DNA of 64,000 nt from Paeniglutamicibacter cryotolerans (GCF_014190875.1 NZ_JACHVS010000001.1:930001-994000), one strand, 5' to 3'. Counted from the stretch's first letter, positions 8,600 through 17,514 are shown. The notes: generated by a model not told the origin, from the letters alone. A program made the numbers and translations.

Positions 8600-8980
8600 C
8601 CTACCCCCGCAGTGAATTCGCCAGGCGTGTATGGCATCATCATGCTGCAGCTTCTCGCCTCGATCTCCGTTCTGATCTTCATCATGCGCAACAGGCAGCT
8701 CGCGCGTCGGTGGTACGTCCTGCCGACTGCAATCATCTCGGTGGTCGCGATGGCCGTGTTGCTTGTGGTCCTGGTAATCACCATCGACTACCTGACCTCA
8801 GCTGGCCCCGCGATCAACGCGGTCATCCTCGCCGTCGTTCCCATGGTGCTGCTGCTCGGCGCCTTCTATGCACTGAACCTGCGCGTACGTCGGCCTGAGG
8901 TGTTCGCACGGATCGGCGGCGCCGATCCGGAATCGGCCCGCGTCGAGATCGGAGAAGCCCGATGGCGCACGAAGGCATAG
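8600..8980 (+). pseudogene. C-terminal fragment of an APC-family amino-acid permease
   Basis: An open frame of about 125 residues has hydrophobic segments (GIIMLQLLASISVLIFIM, then IISVVAMAVLLVVLVITI, then AVILAVVPMVLLLGAFYAL) ending RRPEVFARIGGADPESARVEI. This matches the last three membrane helices and tail of APC amino-acid permeases, whose C-termini commonly read RxRxPEVYARIG. At least nine helices are missing at the 5' side. The stop overlaps the amidohydrolase start, so it was originally the first gene of this operon. Confidence 0.6.
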
Positions 8981-10498
8981 CCGACCTGGTGGTCATCGCG
9001 AGCACGGTCATCACCATGGCACCGGACTCGATGACAGACGCCGCCGAGGGTGTGGTCATTGTCCCTGGCGAGGCAGTGGCGCTCGGGACCAGGATTGCGT
9101 TGCAGCCCTGCATCGGCGAGACGACGCGAGTGATCGACCTTCCCGATGCGGTGATCCTGCCGGGGTTCGTCGACAGCCACATCCATCCGGTATTCGGTAT
9201 CAAACTCACCCGCGGTGCGGACCTCAGTCGATGCCGCACCCTCGCTGGCGTCGAGTCGACGCTTCGCGCCGAGGTCACCAGGCTGGCCGCTGAGGACTGG
9301 CTGCTCGGCTGGGGCCTTGACCCGAACGCTTTCGGAGAAGAGCCCGTGCCCCCCACGGTCCTGAGCTCCGTGGCAGGAGAGCGGCCTGCGTTTATCCGCT
9401 TCTTCGACGACAATGCCGCTCTGGCGTCCGATGCCGCGCTCACGCTGGGTGGGGTCACCGGTCTCGAAGAGTTCACCGACGGCTCACGCGTGGTGACCGA
9501 CGACCAGGGTCCGAACAGATACCTCCTCGAACTTAAGGCCATCCATCTCATGGAAGCCGTCCTCTCGCCACTGCGCTTCGGTCACCGCGCTGAAGCACTC
9601 TTCGACGTGTTCCTGCACCGGGCGCGTGGCGGATTCATGTCCGGGCAGGTGCAGGGTCTCGCACCCGATGCGATCGGGCTCTTCCAGATGATCGAAGCGA
9701 CGCGCGACCTGCCGATCAGGCTTCGCATCTCGCCCTGGCATCTACCGCGGGCGCCGCTCGAAAAGGTGTCCCGGCTGGCCGAGTTGAAGGGCACCCATGG
9801 CTGGCACTGGGTCGTGGAGGGCGTCAAGCTCATGATCGACGGCACCATCGACAACGGAACGGCCTGGCTTCATGAGCCGAACTGTCTGGGGGAGTCTCCG
9901 GCCTCGCTCTTGCTCAACCCGGAGCAGTACCGCCGCGCGCTCACGGAATACGCCGCGACGCATCGGATCGAGCACATTGAAACAAAGACGGATGCCGTGC
10001 TCTCCGTCTTCGTGACGTCGAAAGGGACCACAAACATGCAACCCACGCACTGCACGCTGTTCACTAAGGCGGATGAAAGCGACAACTGGTCGCGACGGCT
10101 GGGGCACGAGCACACTGAGCACGGATTGCGGACCCGCGATCTGGTCAGTGCCGGGATGCCGCTCGCACTCCGATCGGACTGGCCTGTCGCGCCGAGTGAC
10201 ACTGTTGGCATCCTTGCGCACGCCCAGCTGCGGCGCCCTCACGATGATCCCGACGCGACGCCGATCAATCCAAATCAGGCGCTCGATGCGCTGCGGGGGG
10301 CTGACCGTGGATCCGTATCGCACGGTCGGTCGTGTCCGCGGCATCCTCGCTGTCGGTGCTGTCGCGGACATCACGGTGCTTGATCGTGATCCTCGGGCGG
10401 TGAACCCCGAGACTCTGGGTGACGCCGTGGTGCTGTTGACCCTCGTGGACGGTCGCGTCGTCATCGATGCCAACGATCAGCGAGCGGTGTCGTCATGA
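8962..10498 (+). pseudogene. YtcJ-like amidohydrolase (amidohydrolase family 3), frameshifted and internally deleted
   Basis: The frame has the HxH metal motif (FVDSHIHP, His73/His75), the KLMIDGTIDNGTAWL region, THRIEHIE and the LRSDWP aspartate of family-3 amidohydrolases. Two lesions are visible. A run of six G at 10295-10300 shifts the frame; removing one G restores LRGLTVDPYRTVGRVRG and a normal C-terminus ending at 10498. In addition ALTEYA is joined directly to ATHRIEH (about 9950-9962), so the usual segment with the HAIGD metal/catalytic motif (some 35 residues) is absent. The gene overlaps its neighbours on both sides (ATGA with the SDR). Confidence 0.7.
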
Positions 10499-11268
10499 CG
10501 CCGTCACCTGAGCGCGTCGCCATCGTCACCGGTGCCGGCAGCGAGCACGGCATCGGCTTCTCCGCAGCCCGTCGTCTGGGTGCTGAAGGTATGCGCCTGG
10601 TTCTCACATCCACGACGGAGCGCATCTTCGTCCGCGTCGACGAGCTGCGAGCTGCGGGTGTGGAGGCTGTGGGGGTCGTCGCCGACCTCACGCGGCAGAG
10701 CGGGGTCGATGCCGTTGTGGCGTGCGCCGGTGAGACGTTCGGCGCCATCGATGTGCTGGTCAACAACGCCGGCATGACCTCGGTGTCCGACCCAGACATG
10801 CCAGGAGCCATCGACGATCTGTCCGCAGCCAGCTGGCACGCGTCTGTCGAGCGCAACCTGACCACCGCGTTCCTGATGACCCGCGCCGTCGTGGAGGGGA
10901 TGCGGAACCGCGGCTATGGTCGCATCGTGAATGTCTCATCCGTGTCCGGGCCTGTCGCCGCCTTCGTCGGGGACGTCGCCTACCATGCGTCCAAAGCAGG
11001 AGTCGTCGGTTTGACTCGAGCTGCAGCGGTCGAGTTGGCGCCTGCAGGGATCACGGTGAACGCGGTCGCGCCGGGATGGATCGATACGGCCTCGGCGACA
11101 GACCGTGAAAGGGCGATGGGTGCGGCGACACCGGTCGGGCGCTCCGGCACTGCGCAGGAAGTCGCATACGTGATCGCGTTCCTCGCGGCCGAGGGGGCTT
11201 CTTACATCACCGGACAGTTAATCACTGTCGATGGAGCGAACTCCATCACTGAAGAGCGCGGTCATTGA
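10495..11268 (+). CDS. Short-chain dehydrogenase/reductase (FabG-like)
   Basis: This 257-residue classical SDR has a Rossmann motif (TGAGSEHGIGFSAAR), NNAG near residue 85, catalytic Ser in VSSVSG and YHASK, and a PGWIDT..ITGQLITVDGA C-terminus. It is intact and starts inside the stop of the amidohydrolase (ATGA). In this operon it could oxidise or reduce the carbonyl product released by the kinase-phospholyase fusion downstream; that role is inferred from position only. Confidence 0.85.
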   Translation: MTPSPERVAIVTGAGSEHGIGFSAARRLGAEGMRLVLTSTTERIFVRVDELRAAGVEAVGVVADLTRQSGVDAVVACAGETFGAIDVLVNNAGMTSVSDPDMPGAIDDLSAASWHASVERNLTTAFLMTRAVVEGMRNRGYGRIVNVSSVSGPVAAFVGDVAYHASKAGVVGLTRAAAVELAPAGITVNAVAPGWIDTASATDRERAMGAATPVGRSGTAQEVAYVIAFLAAEGASYITGQLITVDGANSITEERGH

Positions 11269-11300
11269 GGCCCGTGACGAACGAACGAAAGGCGAGAAAA

Positions 11301-14273
11301 ATGACCACGAACGAGAACACCAAGGGATTCGATTTTTTCGCGGCGGGAGAGTTACCAGCACCGATCGTGTCTCCCGACCTGGCGGAGCGGTGGGCTGAGG
11401 AGGCCTTCGGCCTCTCCGTCCGTGCCGTCGATCTCGGCAGCCAGCAGGATGCGAACTTCCTGCTTATGAACATGCCTGGCGCGAGCGATGCGCAGGGGGA
11501 AGATCCGGTCGCGGTGATGAAGATTTCCAACAGTGCGTTCGACGCCGGCACCGTCGACGATCAGGATCGTGCTGCGCAGTGGGTGGCGGACTTCGATCGA
11601 GGACTGCGTGCCCCGAGTCGGATGGGAGAGGTTGCAATCCTCAATTCTCCGACCGGAACCCACATCGTGCGTCTCATCCGCTATCTCGAAGGAGGAACAC
11701 TGCATGGCAGCGATTATCTGTCCGTTGCGGCTGTCGCGGAGATGGGAAGGGTCTCCGGCGAGGTGAGTACCGCTCTGGCCAACCTCCCCATCCCGCCGGC
11801 AGAACGCATCCTGCAATGGGATCTGCGTCAAGGACCGCGGGTGGTCGAGTTCCTTGCCGGCCACATCGCTGATACCGAACTGCGCCAGAGGGTGGTGCGT
11901 GTGGTTCGTGCTGAGGCTGACCGCGTCGAACGTGTGGCGGCGCTTCTTCCGGTGCAGGTCATCCACGGTGACCTGACGGATGACAATTTGATGCGGTCGG
12001 CTTCACCGGACGTCAGCCGGCTCTTGGACGGCGTCATCGACTTCGGCGACCTAATGCTCTCCTGGTGCGTCGCGGAGCTCGCCACGACGATCTCGTCCAT
12101 CTTGCATCACGATGGCGCGTCCGCTCTGTCTGTCCTGCCGGCGGTTCGGGCGTTCCACCGAATTCGCCCTCTGAGCATCCACGAGGTGGAGGCACTGTGG
12201 CCGCTCGTCGTCATTCGCGGGGCCGTGCTCGTAACGAGCGGACATCAGCAGGTCGGCACTGACGAATTCAACGACTATGCCCGAGATGGCCTCGTTCGTG
12301 AGCAGCTCATCTTCGACCGCGCGACATCGGTGCCTTCGTCGGTGATGACCGAGATCATCGCTCAGGATCTGGACCTCCGGTCACCCGGTTCAGGGATCGA
12401 TATCGCTGCATCCGGGGTGTTGGACATCAATGGCAGCGTTGCTCAGCTCGATCTCAGCGTGGGCAGTCGCATCCTCGACGACGGCGCATGGACGACCGAC
12501 GATGACGCCCGGCACGCCGTCGACGCAGCGATCAATGCACTCTTCGCAGCAGGACACGAGGCGGTCATCGCGCCGTTCGGTGCGATAGACGCCACCCGAA
12601 GCCGTCCCCTCGCTACAGAACCAGCGGCCACCTGGCGGACAGGCACGGACGTGTGGGTGTCGAGTGATGTGGAGCTCTTGGCGCCGTGGTCGGGGGAGAT
12701 CACCGCCACGAGGTCCGGAATCATCCTGACCGGCGACGATGCGACCCTCCGGATCACCGCAGACCAAGAGCTGGCCGAAGCCCCCGTCGCATCATCGAAG
12801 GTGACCACGGGCACGCCAATCGGGGTACTCCGCCCCGGCGCGCGCTACCGACTCACGGTGACAGCGCGGGACTTCGAGTCGGACGTTCCCGACGTCGTGC
12901 TGCCGGAACTCGCTGCCGGGTGGATGCCGCATCTCGGTGATCCTGGAACGCTCTTCGGGCTCGTCGATGCCGTCCAGGGGGAGTTCGTCGACGACAACGC
13001 CGAGATCGATCTCCTGTCCCGACGCGGGGCCGTGCTGGCGGACGTGCAGGAGCACTACTACGCTCTCCCCCCGCGGATCGATCGCGGATGGAAGCATCAC
13101 CTCATCGCCGACGACGGCCGAGTCTTCCTCGACATGGTCAACAACGTGACCGTGCTCGGGCACAGCCACCCCAGGGTGGCTCGCGCGATCGCTGATCAGT
13201 GGAAGACCTTCAATTCCAATTCCCGGTTCCACTATGCTTCGATCGTCGCACTCGCTGAGAAGCTGACAGCGCTGCTCCCGGAGAGTCTCGACACGGTGTT
13301 CCTGGTCAACTCAGGATCGGAGGCGGTCGAGCTCGCTCTGCGTCTGGCGCGAGTGCACACCGGACGTGAGGATCTGCTGGCGGTGCGCGAGAGCTATCAC
13401 GGATGGACGTACCTCGCTGATGCGGTGTCGACCTCCGCCGCAGACAACCCGCGTGCTCTGGCATCGAGGCCTGAGTGGGTGCATACGCTCGATGTGCCAA
13501 ATGCCTTCAGGGGCCGTTACCGGGGCGAGGAGGCACACCGGTACGCGGACGATGCTGCAGCCGTGGTGCGAGGGCTCGTCGCTTCCGGGCGACCACCGGC
13601 GGCGTTCATCTGCGAGCCGGTCTACGGCAGCGCGGGCGGCGTGACGCTCCCGGCGGGGTACCTGGAGGCTGTGTACTCCGAAGTGCGGCGCGCGGGCGGG
13701 GTGACGATCGCGGATGAGGTGCAGGTCGGACTCGGGCGACTGGGCAGCTGGTTCTGGGGGTTCCAGCAGCAAGACGTCGTCCCCGATCTAGTTACGATCG
13801 CCAAGTCCTTCGGTGACGGACACCCTCTGGGTGCCGTGGTCACCACCAAAGCCATCGCCGCGAGCTACGCGGACGAGGGCTACTTCTTCTCGTCGACCGG
13901 CGGTAGCCCCGTATCCAGCGTCGTCGGCTCGACGGTTCTCGACGTCATCGCCGAGGAAGACCTCGCAGGCAACGCGCGACGGGTGGGTACGCATTTGAAG
14001 AACCGATTGCAGGAACTCGCGCAACGGCACGAACTCATCGGCGCAGTGCACGGAGAGGGGCTCTATCTCGGTGTGGAATTCGTCCGCGATCGGATCACGC
14101 TCGAGCCGGCCACCGCAGAGACGTCGGGGATCTGCGAGCGACTGCTTCAGTGCGGAATCATCGTACAGCCCACCGGGAACCTGATGAATGTGTTGAAGAT
14201 CAAACCGCCGCTCAGCTTCGACGAGGCTGCTGCGGACTTCTTCGTCGATGCGCTGGATCGTGTGCTCGCCTGA
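11301..14273 (+). CDS. Trifunctional fusion: APH-type kinase, M23-like domain, class III PLP aminotransferase/phospholyase
   Basis: The 990-residue protein has three parts. Residues 1-350 are an aminoglycoside-phosphotransferase-fold kinase with HGDLTDDN (His222 onward) and IDFGD (246-250). About 440-520 is a beta-rich M23/biotinyl-like segment (PWSGEI..IILTGDD..VTTGTPIG). Residues 560-990 are a class III aminotransferase fold with NSGSEAVELALRLAR, ADEVQVGLGR and the PLP lysine in TIAKSFGDGHPLG (Lys835). The relatives are human ETNPPL/PHYKPL and HYKK, where a kinase and a PLP phospholyase degrade phosphoethanolamine or hydroxylysine. Fusing them suggests phosphorylation of an amino alcohol followed by elimination of phosphate and ammonia. 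Start 11301 follows GAAAGG; a TTG at 11265 overlapping the SDR stop is possible. Confidence 0.85.
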   Translation: MTTNENTKGFDFFAAGELPAPIVSPDLAERWAEEAFGLSVRAVDLGSQQDANFLLMNMPGASDAQGEDPVAVMKISNSAFDAGTVDDQDRAAQWVADFDRGLRAPSRMGEVAILNSPTGTHIVRLIRYLEGGTLHGSDYLSVAAVAEMGRVSGEVSTALANLPIPPAERILQWDLRQGPRVVEFLAGHIADTELRQRVVRVVRAEADRVERVAALLPVQVIHGDLTDDNLMRSASPDVSRLLDGVIDFGDLMLSWCVAELATTISSILHHDGASALSVLPAVRAFHRIRPLSIHEVEALWPLVVIRGAVLVTSGHQQVGTDEFNDYARDGLVREQLIFDRATSVPSSVMTEIIAQDLDLRSPGSGIDIAASGVLDINGSVAQLDLSVGSRILDDGAWTTDDDARHAVDAAINALFAAGHEAVIAPFGAIDATRSRPLATEPAATWRTGTDVWVSSDVELLAPWSGEITATRSGIILTGDDATLRITADQELAEAPVASSKVTTGTPIGVLRPGARYRLTVTARDFESDVPDVVLPELAAGWMPHLGDPGTLFGLVDAVQGEFVDDNAEIDLLSRRGAVLADVQEHYYALPPRIDRGWKHHLIADDGRVFLDMVNNVTVLGHSHPRVARAIADQWKTFNSNSRFHYASIVALAEKLTALLPESLDTVFLVNSGSEAVELALRLARVHTGREDLLAVRESYHGWTYLADAVSTSAADNPRALASRPEWVHTLDVPNAFRGRYRGEEAHRYADDAAAVVRGLVASGRPPAAFICEPVYGSAGGVTLPAGYLEAVYSEVRRAGGVTIADEVQVGLGRLGSWFWGFQQQDVVPDLVTIAKSFGDGHPLGAVVTTKAIAASYADEGYFFSSTGGSPVSSVVGSTVLDVIAEEDLAGNARRVGTHLKNRLQELAQRHELIGAVHGEGLYLGVEFVRDRITLEPATAETSGICERLLQCGIIVQPTGNLMNVLKIKPPLSFDEAAADFFVDALDRVLA

Positions 14274-14403
14274 CGGACGCCGCCTCAATGGCGTGTGGCT
14301 GCTGCACAAGCCCGGTCATCGAACACGGCATCTCGCCGGTGCGCGCTCGTCCAGGTGCGAGTGCGGAACGCGCTTCGCAATCATCGACTGTTCATCGGTC
14401 GAA

Positions 14404-14535
14404 TCACTCTCGGCTGTCCTCACTCTCCTCTTGATGATCGAGGGTCCACTGGATCATGGCTTGCATGGGTTCGCTGAAAGACGTCCCGAGTGCCGTCAAT
14501 GCATATTCCCCTCGAGGGGGGGTGACTCCGGCTAG
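14404..14535 (-). pseudogene. 3' remnant of an HxlR-family regulator gene
   Basis: On the minus strand about 42 codons read TPPRGEYALTALGTSF followed by SEPMQAMIQWTLDH and a stop at 14404-14406. PPRxEYxLTxLG plus a helix with W and H is the signature end of HxlR winged-helix proteins. The first two thirds of the gene are missing; upstream sequence belongs to another decayed frame. Confidence 0.6.
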
Positions 14536-14825
14536 TGCTGTGACCGGTATGTCCGGTGGCTTTTCTCAGGCTGCCCGGGCCACATCGTGCCGTCCCCAAC
14601 GGTGTCCTTTTCGCTTCGGACGCGTGCGCGATCACGGCGTTGGTCGTCCAGGACCTCCGGGCTGCGTCCATGGGCGTTGCGCCAGCGCAAGTAAGTCTGG
14701 AGGGCGGCCGCGTCCCGACAGGCCGGAGAGGTCATAGTCAACGGGCCCGCCAAACCCCAGCACGGTGTCCGCATGTCGGGGAAAATGCGAACTACCGGGT
14801 GCTTGGGATCTCCGGAGAGGCTCAT
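14532..14825 (-). pseudogene. Frameshifted conserved-hypothetical gene
   Basis: The minus-strand frame starts MSLSGDPKHPVVRIFPDMRT and ends with AALQTYLRWRNAHGRSPEVL and a charged tail. Between them a better peptide, GFGGPVDYDLSGLSG, lies in the other frame (about 14715-14755), suggesting two compensating shifts. Combined, the pattern PVVRIFPD..CWGFGGPVDYDLSGLS..LQTYLRWRNAH resembles actinobacterial small hypothetical proteins of the DYG..LW..GG..LPLS type. Function unknown. Confidence 0.4.
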
Positions 14826-15174
14826 ATCGCAAGCGTACTGCGATGGTTGGCTAATGACTTGAGCCTGGTTCGAGAAGAATCACGAAGTCAGACACGCAAA
14901 CGGGGTCCGGGCACAGTCCTGTAAGCCGATCCCCGACCGCGACACCCGGGCACTAAAATCTTGACAGTTAACTACGATGACATTCCGCACCACTCGGCGG
15001 CCGGGACCCCGCCCGGGACAAAGTCTCCTCCGGGTAACTCAAACGCGTCAACACAGGACGCCACACGGTGGTGATGAACAAACCGCATGACGCCCTCAGC
15101 GGAGTCTCCTACCTGCCACGTGCGAGGCGAGGGTCTTTCATTCCTAGTCGAGGAATCAGCCCATTTCGGTCGAC
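14826..15174. other. Intergenic region, no supported gene
   Basis: This is about 350 bases between the decayed region and the heat-shock module. A TTGACA occurs at 14962-14967 with no convincing -10 box. I see no open frame with a ribosome binding site and no HAIR-type (CTTGAGT) element. Confidence 0.5.
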
Positions 15175-15540
15175 CTAGGGCGATCCGTCGATGAAGGCCT
15201 GGGCATGCTCCACGGCTTTCTTGAACGCGTCATTGCGCAGCCTCACCTTCTCCAGTTGCCCCGACTCGAGGTAGTCAGTAAGCCCTGGACGCAACAGCCA
15301 AATATCCCCCTGCGGGGGAAGGTAAAACATCGCGAACGACCGATGCGATTCATCATCACTCCACACCGGGACAACCGCCAGAGCCGCTCCGGTATCAATG
15401 TTGATCCATTGGGCACGTGGCATGGGCTGCTCATGGACCTCGGGATCCAGGAACGGGGCGGTGCCCGGGCCCCAGCGTTCCTCGAAACGTTCATGGAAAA
15501 CCGGCAGCAACGGCGAATCGTAGCGACGCCATGGACTCAT
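15175..15540 (-). CDS. Small protein of unknown function in heat-shock module
   Basis: The 121-residue protein starts MSPWRRYDSPLLPVFHERFE after a strong AGGAGGTG and is 13 bases downstream of the J-domain gene. It contains no domain I recognise; it is soluble, with an aromatic-rich middle (FAMFYLPPQGDIWLL) and a helical C-terminus. Its coupling to a J-domain protein and Hsp20 suggests a stress or proteostasis role, perhaps as client adaptor, but there is no direct evidence. Confidence 0.75.
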   Translation of the reverse strand: MSPWRRYDSPLLPVFHERFEERWGPGTAPFLDPEVHEQPMPRAQWINIDTGAALAVVPVWSDDESHRSFAMFYLPPQGDIWLLRPGLTDYLESGQLEKVRLRNDAFKKAVEHAQAFIDGSP

Positions 15541-15553
15541 CGTGAAGCACCTC

Positions 15554-15943
15554 CTAGTTAGAGGGTTCCCACCGAAGAGGGGAGATTTGGATGGGTGGGG
15601 TGTCGTGGACCACAAGCCGTGGTGTGTGCTGGCGCACCGTCACGTGATGGGACTGCGATCGATCACCTGATGGTTGATCGGCTGGCCATTGTTGGGGTGA
15701 CGGGCTCCCCCCGGCACGCCCGCGCTCAGCACCGACAGATGGACGCGATAATGCTTGATACGCTTCCATCACGCGCGCCAAGGCCTTATCGGTGCTCTCC
15801 CGAGAAGCCGGGGAGGATGCCCCGGGACACAGGGTGTCGGGGTGGTAGCGGCGAACCCCGGACCGGTAGGCCCGGGATATCTCACGTGGTGTGGCCCCGT
15901 CGTTCAGTCCCAACACGAGGTAAGGATCTGCCGGTTCGTCCAC
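15554..15943 (-). CDS. J-domain (DnaJ-like) protein, short form
   Basis: From a GTG start preceded by AAGGAGGTG, the 129-residue protein begins with a J domain (ADPYLVLGLNDGATPREISR..YRSGVRRYHPDT) including the HPD tripeptide that stimulates DnaK ATPase. The glycine-rich, zinc-finger and C-terminal substrate domains of full DnaJ are absent; the rest is low-complexity and polar. The frame extends upstream to 15994 but the ribosome site fixes 15943. It lies between hsp20 and a small unknown gene, so the unit looks like a dedicated stress operon without its own DnaK. Confidence 0.8.
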   Translation of the reverse strand: MDEPADPYLVLGLNDGATPREISRAYRSGVRRYHPDTLCPGASSPASRESTDKALARVMEAYQALSRPSVGAERGRAGGSPSPQQWPADQPSGDRSQSHHVTVRQHTPRLVVHDTPPIQISPLRWEPSN

Positions 15944-16209
15944 GTTCCCACCTCCTTCGGTAACTCTTTCGATATCTTGGGCTTCAGCACCCACCTGCAG
16001 GGTGAGGTGTGCCGGTGGGTTCCAAGGACCTCAAGGGCCCGGAACCCACCGGCTCCAGGAAATCGATGCAGGGAACCGATAGTGTGGCGTTTTCGACACG
16101 GTGGCGGGTCCGCAAAGGACTCGCGCCGCATCGTGGTGTCGGGTTCTCTGCGTTCCCCTTGCCCCCCCGGGGCAAGCACGATGCTGGCACTGCCCCGCTG
16201 GCGAGGTTC

Positions 16210-16632
16210 CTAGGCGTCGATCGCTTCGCGGTCCTCGCTGGGGGAGGTAATGGCAATCTTGCGCGGCTTGGCCTTTTCGGCCACCGGAATGCGCAGGCGC
16301 AGCACCCCGGCTTCGTAGCTGGCTTCGATGTGTTCGGTATCCAGGTTCTCGCCCAAGACCAGCTGACGGCTGAACACTCCCCGGGGCCGCTCGGAGGCGA
16401 GCATTTCCAAGTCTTTATTCAAGGCCGGACGCTCCGCCTTCACGGTCACCACGTTGCGTTCAACATCCAAGTCGATCGACCCCGGGCTGATTCCGGGCAA
16501 ATCGAACTCGACTTCGAAAGTATCCCCATCGCGCCAAGCATCCATGCTCATCGCTGCCGGGCGGCCCGGGGTTCCGAAAACCTGCTGAGCGATCCGGTCA
16601 AGATCACGGAACGGGTCTGTACGCATCAACAT
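16210..16632 (-). CDS. Small heat-shock protein, Hsp20/alpha-crystallin family
   Basis: This 140-residue sHSP has a short N-terminal arm ([15 protein letters not shown]), an alpha-crystallin domain ([50 protein letters not shown]) and a C-terminal tail with the IAI anchoring motif (PRKIAITS). It acts as an ATP-independent holdase in the cytoplasm. The start follows AAGGAG by 10 bases. It is divergent from the HspR-like regulator gene and leads a minus-strand set with the J-domain and small protein genes, after a 266-base gap. Confidence 0.92.
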   Translation of the reverse strand: MLMRTDPFRDLDRIAQQVFGTPGRPAAMSMDAWRDGDTFEVEFDLPGISPGSIDLDVERNVVTVKAERPALNKDLEMLASERPRGVFSRQLVLGENLDTEHIEASYEAGVLRLRIPVAEKAKPRKIAITSPSEDREAIDA

Positions 16633-16683
16633 GGCAGTTGCACTCCTTCACAGTGTCTCTGATATGCCATTTCCACTTTGTCG

Positions 16684-16711
16684 TATCCCCGATAACCTGT
16701 ATCAGCGGATA
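16684..16711. promoter_or_regulatory. Two tandem TATC-GATA inverted repeats between hsp20 and hspR-like gene
   Basis: TATC-N3-GATA (16684-16694) is followed by TATC-N4-GATA (16700-16711), 16 bases apart on the same face, overlapping a TATAAT (16710-16715) on the plus strand. This is not the classical HAIR element of HspR. It is the best candidate for the binding site of the MerR/HspR-like regulator controlling both divergent transcripts. Confidence 0.45.
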
Positions 16712-16800
16712 TAATTTTTATAACACAGTCATTATCGGCGGTGCAAGCCTGCCGGACTCCCCGCACTGATCGACTCAGGGATAAGGGAAAGGACGGGAAG

Positions 16801-17121
16801 ATGACTCAGAAGAGACCAAAGGACCTGGCCGTGTACGCGATTTCGGTCGCCGCCGAACTGGTGGGCACCGGTCAGCAGAACCTGCGCCTCTATGAACGCA
16901 AAGGTCTTCTGGACCCCCAACGCACCGAAGGGGGAACTCGCCGCTACAGCGAGAAGGACCTCGATATCCTGCGTCGGATCTCCCATCTCCTCGCCCAAGG
17001 TCTGAACCTGTCGGGAATCCGGCTGGTACTGTCCCTGGAGGCAGAAAACATCTCGCTGAAAAACAAGCTCGACCGGCAGGACGCGAAGCCTGACCAGCAG
17101 CAGAAGGCCTCGGAAAGCTGA
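16801..17121 (+). CDS. HspR-like MerR-family regulator
   Basis: The 106-residue protein has a MerR winged helix starting VYAISVAAELVGTGQQNLRLYERKGLL.. then GGTRRYSEKDLDILRRI, closest in form to HspR (which reads VYVISVAAQLxGxHPQTLRxYDRxGLV), followed by a short coiled helix. HspR represses chaperone operons with DnaK as co-repressor. The divergent hsp20 is the obvious target. The ATG at 16801 follows GGAAAGGACGGGAAG. Confidence 0.82.
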   Translation: MTQKRPKDLAVYAISVAAELVGTGQQNLRLYERKGLLDPQRTEGGTRRYSEKDLDILRRISHLLAQGLNLSGIRLVLSLEAENISLKNKLDRQDAKPDQQQKASES

Positions 17122-17262
17122 TTCCGCTCCGGCGCATCGGCACGCACCCTGGGTGAAGATCATCCTTGGTTGACCGGCCTTGAAACACTTCCCGGCCTGT
17201 CCTACCGTGGTATCCCGTGCTAGCGCTTTTCTTTCCATCACTGGTGAACAGGAGGCAGATCA

Positions 17263-17508
17263 ATGAGCGAAGCTATTGACCCCCTGGACCCGGCTGATGC
17301 CGCGGCCATCGCGCAAGGCGTCATCGCACCGGATGATGCCCGACCCCTGGACCTGGACGATGAGCTCCCCACGGGCCCGGACGGTGAGCGGTTGGTGGTG
17401 TGGGACGAAGTGCACGACCGGGAGCTGGAACCCAACGAAGATCCTGGAATCGATGCGTACCTCGATGAACCCACCGATGATGAGGCTCCACCGGAAGCAC
17501 AGGCCTAA
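17263..17508 (+). CDS. Small acidic protein of unknown function
   Basis: This 81-residue, very acidic protein (about one quarter Asp/Glu, almost no Lys) starts after GGAGG and has no recognisable domain or signal. It follows the hspR-like gene by about 140 bases and is the last gene before a hairpin and the IS630 element. Its composition suggests a largely disordered, soluble protein. Confidence 0.65.
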   Translation: MSEAIDPLDPADAAAIAQGVIAPDDARPLDLDDELPTGPDGERLVVWDEVHDRELEPNEDPGIDAYLDEPTDDEAPPEAQA

Positions 17509-17514
17509 TAAGCA

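Noticed and set aside
14962-14990. Promoter with TTGACA
   Set aside because: No -10 box at 16-18 bases and no gene start downstream on that strand.
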